From positions 1-50,880 of the forward strand of contig JABFRX010000133.1 of NCBI GenBank assembly GCA_013140995.1: a stretch of DNA of 50,880 bases, read 5' to 3'. The notes beneath the pieces were generated by a model that did no database searches, was not told where the DNA came from, and saw only the letters and a program-made list of their open reading frames with translations. The DNA is from Alphaproteobacteria bacterium. GTDB lineage: Bacteria; Pseudomonadota; Alphaproteobacteria; Micropepsales; Micropepsaceae. Position 1 is the stretch's first letter. Each line of letters starts with the position of its first letter. This document shows positions 43,627 to 50,880 of the stretch, piece after piece. Both the position numbers and the translations under genes were made by a program.

Positions 43627-44019
43627 CTAGCCGTTGATCAGCGCCATCACGGCACCTGCAATACTTGCCAGCAAAAGGGCGAGCGTCGCCAACGCTTGGA
43701 CCAGGAAGCCCATCGAGCGCTTACCGGCCTCGGCGATGTAGCCTTCCATGTACATGAAGCGGCCGATGATCCACACGACGCCGATTGCGGCGATGATGCG
43801 TGCATCCCAATAGGCGGCAGCGATCCAGAGCGCCGGCAGGAAGATCGGCAACCATTCCAGGGTATTCATCTGTACACGGAAGACCCGCTCGAAATCCGGA
43901 TTGCCAGTCGTGGCCGGGGCCGCGATGTTGTGCTTGCGGCGGGCGCCAGCGATGCGCAGGCCCATGTAGAAGTAGAGCAGCAGCGCTGCGATCGTGACGA
44001 GAACGATTAAAGGCGACAT
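43627..44019 (-). CDS. MAPEG family membrane protein
   Basis: A 130-residue protein with four membrane helices. The cytosolic loop carries the MAPEG signature: NPDFERVFRVQMNTLEWLPI, after ARRKHNIAAPATTG. These proteins resemble microsomal glutathione transferases. The bacterial function is mostly unproved but may concern glutathione or lipid peroxides. A strong AGGGGAG site precedes the ATG. It is upstream of kdsA on the same strand and divergent from eno. A second, more distant MAPEG gene is at 48.7 kb. Confidence 0.9.
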   Translation of the reverse strand: MSPLIVLVTIAALLLYFYMGLRIAGARRKHNIAAPATTGNPDFERVFRVQMNTLEWLPIFLPALWIAAAYWDARIIAAIGVVWIIGRFMYMEGYIAEAGKRSMGFLVQALATLALLLASIAGAVMALING

Positions 44020-44077
44020 TGATTTCTCCCCTCAATATGAGAACGCCCCGACGCACGGAGCGACTCAACAGCGCATA

Positions 44078-44137
44078 AGCTAAAGGGTGCGGCGCGAAAG
44101 AGAAGGGGAGGGCTTTCGCGAAGGCGACGCTTTAGCT
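44078..44137. promoter_or_regulatory. Nested inverted repeats upstream of eno
   Basis: The outer pair AGCTAAAG (44078-44085) and CTTTAGCT (44130-44137) encloses an inner pair CGCGAAAG (44093-44100) and CTTTCGCG (44113-44120). Both are perfect 8-bp inverted repeats with nearly concentric centres. They lie 34 bp before the eno ATG in a divergent spacer. They could form an mRNA leader hairpin or serve as operators. Confidence 0.45.
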
Positions 44138-44156
44138 ATGACGCGCGCAACGTTAA

Positions 44157-45430
<1,274 letters not shown>

Positions 45431-45431
<1 letters not shown>

Positions 45432-46714
45432 TGTCCGCCGACAGCAAAGCTCTGGAGACGAAGGCGCGGACCGGCGACATCGCCGCGCAGTTCGAGTTGG
45501 CGATCGCGTTGGATCGCGCGGGTAACCGACTGGTCGCCACGTCGTGGTTAGAGGCTGCTGCAAGCGGCGGGCATGCTGAGGCGCTTGCGTTGCTTGCGGT
45601 GCGCGACTTGCAGGGCTTGGAAACATCGCCAAATCCTTCGCGCGCGCGGGAACGGCTGGATCGGGGCGTTGCGCTCGGCGGAAACACGCCGCGGCGGCTC
45701 CTCGCAACTTTGACGGCGACGGGCGTATTCGGCGCGCCGGATTGGCGCCGCGCGGTGAGCCTCACGATCGACGCCGCGCAAGCCAACGATTGGCAGGCGT
45801 TGCGGCACTTGGCACTGCTCACTGAGATGGCAGCGCCGCGATCGGCGCTCGCAGAGGATTTGCTGTTGCGTGCAGGGTTGCTTGGCGACGGCTTGTCCGG
45901 ATTTGCGATCCTGCGCCGCCAGGAGCTGACCGGACGAACGCTTGCGCCGGATCGTGCATTCGCGCTGTGGCGGGAGGGGCTGCAAAAAATAAGGCACCCG
46001 CTCGCTGAGTTGGTCGAGGGCGTAACGGCTGGACAGGCTGTGACCAAGCCGCCGGAAGGGCATCCGGATTACGACAGCATTGCGGCGTTGCTGAAGGAAC
46101 CGCCTGGCCTTGCGTTGAACCAGCCATCGGCGATTAGCGATCAGCCGTTTGTCCGGCGGTTCGACAAGCTGCTGACGGTTGAAGAGTGCGAGTACGTCAT
46201 CGGCCTCTCCTCGCGGCTCTTGGCGCCGGCGAGTGTGATCGATCGGACGGCGGGACAGGCCAAGCATAGCAATCTGCGCACGAACAGCGTTGCGGTGTTC
46301 TGGCCGATCCAGCAGGACATCGTTCTGCACGCCATCGACCTCAGGCTTTCGGAAGCGGCGGGGCTGTCATATGCAAACGGCGAGATGATGAACATCTTGC
46401 TCTACAAACCCGGCGAAGAGTATCGCGCGCACTTCGACTTTTTCGCGCCCGAGATTGCGGCGGCCGATCGCAGCGGACAGCGTATTCGCACGCTGCTAGT
46501 TTATCTGAACACCGGCTACGGCGGCGGCGAAACGCAGTTTGTGAACGCGAACATGAAGCTCAAAGGCGAGCCGGGCGACGCGGTCCTGTTCCACAACTGC
46601 GATGCCGTTACTGGTGCGCCCGATCGCGCGACGCTGCACGCGGGGCTTCCGGTGACCAGCGGTCAGAAATGGCTGCTCTCGAAGTGGTATCGCGAAAAGA
46701 CCTTCGCGACCTGA
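45431..46714 (+). CDS. Sel1-like repeat plus prolyl-4-hydroxylase-type 2OG-Fe(II) oxygenase
   Basis: A 427-residue two-part protein. Residues 1-220 have Sel1/TPR-like helical repeats (AQFELAIALDRAGNRLVATS, WLEAAASGGHAEALALLAV). Residues 235-427 form a P4H-type dioxygenase. The iron ligands are His334 and Asp336 in YRAHFDFF and the distal His403 in TLHAGLPV. Lys413 in SGQKWLLSKW binds 2-oxoglutarate. It should hydroxylate a protein or peptide residue, but its target is unknown. The start overlaps the eno stop (TGATG), so its expression is tied to enolase. No signal peptide is present. Confidence 0.9.
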
Positions 46715-46782
46715 GCGGCGGTTAATTCCGCTTAACGCAAAAGCGCTTGCCGCTCCTCCATCGATGTGATTCGATTCAAGGC

Positions 46783-47103
46783 ATGAACGAACACGCGACA
46801 ATGGCGCCACGCTCGGTGCGCGGATTGGGCTTTACGCTCGTGATCCTCGCGCTCGTGATCTATTTCGGCTACTTTGCGATCTATGGAAAACACGGGCTCG
46901 TCAATTGGGTGCGGCTACAGGAAGAGGTTTCGCTGAAGCAGGCGGAACTCGATCGCACGAAGGCGGAGCGGACTGCGCTCGAGCACCGCGTGCGGTTGCT
47001 GCGGCCCGAGAGCGTCGATCCGGACCTGCTGGAAGAGCAGGCGCGCGCGCGGCTGGGGCTGACGCAGGGCGACGAAGTCGTGATCCTAAAGGATAAGCGT
47101 TAG
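46783..47103 (+). CDS. ftsB: Septum formation initiator FtsB/DivIC family
   Basis: A 106-residue bitopic membrane protein of the divisome. The N-terminal cytosolic piece is about 14 residues, the membrane helix is at about 15-38 (GFTLVILALVIYFGYFAIYG), and a periplasmic coiled coil follows (EEVSLKQAELDRTKAERTAL). The conserved LLEEQARARLGL near the end is the FtsB hallmark. It would bridge FtsL and FtsQ. In alphaproteobacteria it commonly lies between eno and pdhA, as here. Confidence 0.92.
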   Translation: MNEHATMAPRSVRGLGFTLVILALVIYFGYFAIYGKHGLVNWVRLQEEVSLKQAELDRTKAERTALEHRVRLLRPESVDPDLLEEQARARLGLTQGDEVVILKDKR

Positions 47104-47192
47104 CCTGTTGCAGCGCAGCACGGGGCCGTGCTTGCGCGCTTTGGGGGCGGACGCTACAGCATCGCTCCAAGATCACCGAGGTATACCGACGA

Positions 47193-48200
47193 ATGGCGAA
47201 AGCCGACACGGCCAGCCGCGCCGCCGCGCCGCCAAGGCCCATGCCTGGCAAGGACGCGTTGCTTCGCTACTACCGCGAAATGCTCTTGATCCGGCGCTTT
47301 GAGGAGAAGGCTGGACAGCTTTACGGTATGGGGCTGATCGGCGGGTTCTGCCATCTTTATATCGGTCAGGAAGCGGTTGTCGTCGGCATGCAAGCTGCGA
47401 TCGGCGAGGGCGATCAAGTGATCACCGCCTACCGCGACCACGGGCACATGCTCGCCTGCGGGATGGACCCGGCCGGCGTGATGGCGGAGCTGACGGGACG
47501 CAGCGGCGGCTACTCGAAGGGGAAGGGCGGCTCGATGCATATGTTCAGCCGCGAGAAGAATTTTTTCGGCGGGCACGGTATCGTCGGCGCGCAATTACCG
47601 CTGGGCACCGGGCTCGCGTTTTCGAACAAGTACAAGGGCACGGACCGAGTGTGCCTGACCTACTTCGGCGACGGCGCGGCGAACCAGGGGCAGGTGTACG
47701 AGAGCTTCAATATGGCAGAGCTTTGGAAGCTGCCCGTCGTGTACGTGATCGAGAACAATCAGTACGCCATGGGTACCGCGATCTCACGCTCGAGTGCGGA
47801 GACACATCTCTACAAACGCGGTGCGTCGTTCAACATCCCCGGCGAAGAAGTCGATGGGATGGACGTGTTGGCCGTGCGTGACGCCGGTGACCGTGCGGTG
47901 AAGTGGTGCCGCGAGGGTAAGGGGCCGATCATCCTGGAGATGAAGACCTACCGCTATCGCGGGCATTCGATGTCGGATCCGGCAAAATACCGCACGCGCG
48001 AGGAAGTCGATCACGTGCGCGAAACGGCGGACCCGATCGACCACGTGCGCAAGATGCTGCTTGAGAGCAAGCTTTCGAGCGAAGACGAACTGAAAGAGAT
48101 CGACAAGGACATCCGCGCAGTCGTCAACCACGCAGCTGAATTTGCGCAGTCGTCGCCGGAGCCCGATCCGTCGGAGCTTTGGACGGACACTATTCACTGA
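47193..48200 (+). CDS. pdhA: Pyruvate dehydrogenase E1 component, alpha subunit
   Basis: A 335-residue subunit of the thiamine diphosphate-dependent E1 heterotetramer that decarboxylates pyruvate. It opens RYYREMLLIRRFEEKAGQLY. The TPP motif begins GDGAANQG and ends with IENNQYAMGT. The phosphorylation-loop region is YRYRGHSMSDPAKYR. It acts with PdhB (E1-beta) and the E2 subunit encoded downstream. The next genes are not pdhB but a CARDB protein and a MAPEG protein, which interrupts the usual order. Confidence 0.97.
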   Translation: MAKADTASRAAAPPRPMPGKDALLRYYREMLLIRRFEEKAGQLYGMGLIGGFCHLYIGQEAVVVGMQAAIGEGDQVITAYRDHGHMLACGMDPAGVMAELTGRSGGYSKGKGGSMHMFSREKNFFGGHGIVGAQLPLGTGLAFSNKYKGTDRVCLTYFGDGAANQGQVYESFNMAELWKLPVVYVIENNQYAMGTAISRSSAETHLYKRGASFNIPGEEVDGMDVLAVRDAGDRAVKWCREGKGPIILEMKTYRYRGHSMSDPAKYRTREEVDHVRETADPIDHVRKMLLESKLSSEDELKEIDKDIRAVVNHAAEFAQSSPEPDPSELWTDTIH

Positions 48201-48225
48201 ATGCGGGGCATCAAGGAGTAGAGCA

Positions 48226-48684
48226 ATGAGAGTTTCGATCCTCGCAATTGCTGCCGCGCTGCTTGCAGTGGCCGCGGCGCCGCTTGGCGCTAAGCCGCCG
48301 GTGCCGCCGCCCGTGCTGGTGGCGAAGGCACCGAACCTGGTTCCGATCGCCTCGCGCATGACGAAGGGCACGATCTCGGTGCGCAACACCGGGACGGTGG
48401 CAGCGGGTCCGTTTAAGGTGACGGTCGAGTGCAACACGAGTTGCGCGGAGCCGTCGCTGGCGGACGCGGCCGCTTACACGGATGCAGCGTTTCCGGACAG
48501 GTTGACCGTGTCCGTGCCCGGCTTGTCGCCGGGGCACGTCTACAATCACAAGATCGCGTTTTGGGACAGTCTGGTTTGGCGGTCCGGGAACTACGAATTC
48601 ACGGTCGTGGCAGATGCCGCGAACACGGTCGCGGAGACGAACGAAGCGGACAACAGCGGCGGCACCGTTTTCGGCGTACCATAG
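48226..48684 (+). CDS. Secreted CARDB-domain protein inside the pdh cluster
   Basis: A 152-residue exported protein. The signal peptide spans about 1-22 (AIAAALLAVAAAPLGAKPP), and AAGGAG-like AAGGAG/GGAG sequence sits upstream of ATG 48226. One CARDB-type immunoglobulin domain follows: PNLVPIASRMTKGTISVRNT, FKVTVECNTSCAEPS and TVAETNEADNSGGTVFGVP. Two Cys residues lie close together (ECNTSC) and may form a disulfide. CARDB domains bind ligands or proteins outside the cytoplasm; there is no known tie to pyruvate dehydrogenase. It begins 25 bp after pdhA and precedes a MAPEG gene by 24 bp. Confidence 0.82.
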   Translation: MRVSILAIAAALLAVAAAPLGAKPPVPPPVLVAKAPNLVPIASRMTKGTISVRNTGTVAAGPFKVTVECNTSCAEPSLADAAAYTDAAFPDRLTVSVPGLSPGHVYNHKIAFWDSLVWRSGNYEFTVVADAANTVAETNEADNSGGTVFGVP

Positions 48685-48708
48685 GGACATTGAACGGAGG
48701 GAGACTAG

Positions 48709-49107
48709 ATGTCGATAGAGCTGACGATGCTGGCGCTGAGTGTGGCGCTGTTGTTCGTGCTGGTGCTGATCCAGGCGGCGGCAGGCACGCAGGCGCAGGG
48801 CGTCATGAACATGGCGAACGATCGCGACAATCTCGGGCCGCCGTCCGTGTGGCAGGCACGCACGAAGCGTTGCGTCGACAATCATCGCGAGGGGCTAATT
48901 TTATTCGCGCCGCTCGCGTTGATCGCGGCGCATCAGGACATCTCGACGATGATGACGGTGTGGGGCGCGCAGCTGTTTTTCTATTCGCGCGTTGCGCATG
49001 CGGTCGTCTATCTCGCCGGGTTGCCATACATCCGTCCGCTGTTTTGGAGCATCGGCATTGTCGGCACGATCATGATGTTCTTGGCCCTCTTTGGTATCGG
49101 CGCTTAA
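48709..49107 (+). CDS. MAPEG family membrane protein inside the pdh cluster
   Basis: A 132-residue protein with four membrane helices (first at about 5-24, ELTMLALSVALLFVLVLIQA). The loop VWQARTKRCVDNHREGLILF and the third-helix motif QLFFYSRVAHAVVYLAGLPY are MAPEG signatures. It has a strong GGAGGGAG site. The closest types are eicosanoid/glutathione-like MAPEG proteins of unknown bacterial role. It is 18 bp upstream of pdhB and probably in the same transcript, which is unusual. Confidence 0.88.
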   Translation: MSIELTMLALSVALLFVLVLIQAAAGTQAQGVMNMANDRDNLGPPSVWQARTKRCVDNHREGLILFAPLALIAAHQDISTMMTVWGAQLFFYSRVAHAVVYLAGLPYIRPLFWSIGIVGTIMMFLALFGIGA

Positions 49108-49125
49108 CCGGACTCGCTCGCACTC

Positions 49126-50487
49126 ATGCCCACTGAAATTCTGATGCCTGCGCTCTCACCCACGATGGAGGAGGGCAAGCTTGCCAAGTGGCACGTGAAG
49201 GTGGGCGACAAGGTGACGTCGGGCGATGTGATTGCCGAGATCGAAACCGACAAGGCGACGATGGAGGTCGAAGCGGTTGACGAAGGCGTCGTCACGAAGC
49301 TGTTGGTCGATGAGGGCACGGAAGGCGTGAAGGTCAATGTACCGATTGCCGTGCTGCAGGGCGAGGATGAGCCCAAGGCGAAAGCGAATGGCGGTGCGAC
49401 GGCTTCGACGGGACCAGCCGCGAAACCGGCGCCGAAGGTGTCCGCTGCTGCGCCCGCCGCTGTTGCGATGGCGAGCGATCCCAGCATCGCGCCGGGAACC
49501 CCGATGGTCACGATGACCGTGCGCGAGGCGTTGCGCGAGGCGATGGCCGAGGAGATGCGACGCGATCCGGCCGTGTTCCTGATGGGCGAAGAGGTTGGGC
49601 AGTATCAAGGTGCGTACAAAATCAGTCAGGGGCTGCTCGACGAGTTCGGGCCGAAGCGCGTGATCGACACGCCGATTACGGAGCAGGGGTTTGCCGGTCT
49701 CGGCGTCGGCGCGGCGTTCGGGGGCCTCAGGCCCATCGTCGAGTTCATGACCTGGAACTTCGCGATGCAGGCGATCGATCAGATCATCAACTCCGCGGGC
49801 AAGACGCTCTACATGTCCGGCGGGCAGATGGGGTGTCCCATCGTTTTTCGCGGGCCGAACGGTGCGTCCGCGCGCGTGGCCGCACAGCACAGTCAGAGCT
49901 ACGGCTCGTGGTATGCGCATGTGCCGGGGCTGAAAGTGGTTGCGCCGTATTTCGCGGCAGATGCGAAGGGGTTGCTGAAAGCAGCGATCCGCGATCCGAA
50001 CCCCGTCATTTTTCTTGAGAACGAGATCGTTTACGGCCGCTCGTTTGACGTGCCGAAGGTCGACGACTTCGTGCTGCCGATCGGCAAGGCGCGCGTCGTG
50101 CGCGAAGGGCGCGATGTGACGCTGGTGTCGTATTCGATCACTGTCGGACTCGTGCTGCAGGCGGCCGAAGCGCTCGCAAAGGAGGGGATCGAAGCTGAGA
50201 TCATCGACTTGCGTTCGTTGCGGCCGCTCGACACGGAGACGGTGATCGCGTCGGTGAAGAAGACGAACCGCATCGTGACGGTCGAAGAGGGCTGGCCGAT
50301 CTGCGGCATTGCCTCCGAAATCGCGACGCAGGTGATGGAGCAGGCGTTCGACCATCTCGACGCGCCGCCGACGCGCGTCACCGGTAAAGACGTGCCGATG
50401 CCGTACGCGGCGAACCTCGAGAAGCTAGCGCTGCCCAGCGTTGACGACGTGATCGCCGCGGCGAAGGCCGTACTGTACCGGAGCTAA
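49126..50487 (+). CDS. pdhB: Pyruvate dehydrogenase E1 component, beta subunit with lipoyl domain
   Basis: A 453-residue E1-beta. Residues 1-80 are a lipoyl domain ([20 protein letters not shown]) with the lipoylated Lys in [13 protein letters not shown]. An Ala/Pro linker at about 85-120 follows. The catalytic part begins [18 protein letters not shown], then the PYR domain ([35 protein letters not shown]) and the C-terminal transketolase domain ([18 protein letters not shown]). E1-beta with its own lipoyl domain is typical of alphaproteobacteria. The ribosome site is weak. pdhC begins 5 bp after the stop. Confidence 0.97.
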   Translation: MPTEILMPALSPTMEEGKLAKWHVKVGDKVTSGDVIAEIETDKATMEVEAVDEGVVTKLLVDEGTEGVKVNVPIAVLQGEDEPKAKANGGATASTGPAAKPAPKVSAAAPAAVAMASDPSIAPGTPMVTMTVREALREAMAEEMRRDPAVFLMGEEVGQYQGAYKISQGLLDEFGPKRVIDTPITEQGFAGLGVGAAFGGLRPIVEFMTWNFAMQAIDQIINSAGKTLYMSGGQMGCPIVFRGPNGASARVAAQHSQSYGSWYAHVPGLKVVAPYFAADAKGLLKAAIRDPNPVIFLENEIVYGRSFDVPKVDDFVLPIGKARVVREGRDVTLVSYSITVGLVLQAAEALAKEGIEAEIIDLRSLRPLDTETVIASVKKTNRIVTVEEGWPICGIASEIATQVMEQAFDHLDAPPTRVTGKDVPMPYAANLEKLALPSVDDVIAAAKAVLYRS

Positions 50488-50492
50488 GCGCC

Positions 50493-50880
50493 GTGACCAC
50501 TCCTATCCTCATGCCCGCGCTGTCGCCCACGATGGAAGAGGGCAAGCTTGCGAAGTGGCACGTCAAGATCGGCGATAAGGTGAAGTCGGGCGATGTGATC
50601 GCCGAGATCGAGACCGACAAGGCGACGATGGAGGTCGAAGCGGTCGACGAGGGGGTGGTTGCGGATTTGCTGGTGGCTGAGGGCACGGAGGGTGTGAAGG
50701 TCAACGCCGTCATTGCGCAGTTGCGCGATGAGAACGAGAAGTACGTTGCGGGGCCGAAGCCCGGTGGTGCAACTGCCGCGGCGCCCGCAGCGCCGAAGAA
50801 GGACCCAAAGTCCGCGCCTGCCGTAGTGGTCGCGCCTGCTGGAACGATCCTTGGCGCCGGTGCAGGCGCGACCACTACGG
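50493..50880 (+). CDS. pdhC: Dihydrolipoamide acetyltransferase E2 of pyruvate dehydrogenase (partial)
   Basis: Start at GTG 50493, with GGAG upstream, five bases after pdhB. The visible 129 residues hold a lipoyl domain ([20 protein letters not shown], lipoyl Lys in [13 protein letters not shown]) nearly identical to that of pdhB. An Ala/Pro/Lys linker follows, and the gene runs off the right edge. A perfect 19-bp inverted repeat occurs in the linker and stays in frame. The E2 forms the core of the complex and moves acetyl groups to CoA. The catalytic domain lies outside the window. Confidence 0.93.
   Translation, partial: MTTPILMPALSPTMEEGKLAKWHVKIGDKVKSGDVIAEIETDKATMEVEAVDEGVVADLLVAEGTEGVKVNAVIAQLRDENEKYVAGPKPGGATAAAPAAPKKDPKSAPAVVVAPAGTILGAGAGATTT
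50821..50880. repeat. 19-bp perfect inverted repeat in the pdhC linker
   Basis: Left arm 50821-50839 (CCGTAGTGGTCGCGCCTGC) and right arm 50862-50880 are exact complements, with a 22-nt loop. The right arm reaches the last base of the window, so the element may extend further. It is read in the pdhC frame without a stop. It looks like a dispersed palindromic element inserted in a tolerant, flexible region. Confidence 0.75.

Overview
The window is a gene-dense, GC-rich bacterial chromosome segment, most likely from an alphaproteobacterium. The support is a block with secG, pyrG, kdsA, eno, ftsB and the pyruvate dehydrogenase genes, an E1-beta that carries its own lipoyl domain, the hopanoid transport proteins HpnM and HpnN, and a palindromic repeat of the kind common in Rhizobiales and relatives. 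I see no rRNA, tRNA, CRISPR array, transposase or phage gene. The exact genus cannot be read from this sequence.

Layout. 1-8.6 kb: tail of a small membrane protein, a glutamine synthetase-fold protein with a degraded active site, a PAS histidine kinase, aminopeptidase N, a PEP mutase/isocitrate lyase-family enzyme and an unrecognised soluble protein. 8.6-13.5 kb: an RND efflux pump with a lipoprotein adaptor, divergent from a MarR regulator across a spacer that holds a candidate operator. 13.6-16.0 kb: two adjacent acyl-CoA dehydrogenases closed by a clear terminator. 16.0-20.0 kb: a leftward cluster with an alkylsulfatase-like hydrolase, an MmcQ/YjbR protein, pyroglutamyl peptidase and two small unknowns. 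20.2-22.4 kb: a DUF3089 hydrolase facing the GTPase RsgA. 22.8-25.8 kb: a proteobacterial sortase and its VIT/vWA substrate. 25.9-30.5 kb: a thioesterase, a SnoaL-like protein, a BaiN-like flavoprotein, a zinc-binding-module protein of unknown role and a secreted unknown. 30.9-36.0 kb: recQ coupled to hpnM, with hpnN convergent. 36.1-40.3 kb: DUF3297, 2-keto-3-deoxygluconate kinase, a DUF485/ActP acetate permease pair and MepA. 40.5-50.9 kb: the housekeeping block, ending inside pdhC.

How the genes fit together. The right end links glycolysis (eno) to acetyl-CoA formation (PdhA, PdhB, PdhC), with division (FtsB), CTP synthesis (PyrG), KDO synthesis (KdsA) and protein export (SecG) nearby. Many genes are packed with 1-4 nt overlaps, and five convergent pairs abut or overlap at their stops.

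The least ordinary features are: the degraded glutamine synthetase; the sortase with a palindromic element read through in frame; a second perfect inverted repeat in the pdhC linker; a 119-bp inverted-repeat element after actP; an 11-bp phased repeat array before recQ; the nine Cys/His residues fused to a repeat-like protein at 28.6 kb; and a pdh operon interrupted by a CARDB protein and a MAPEG protein.
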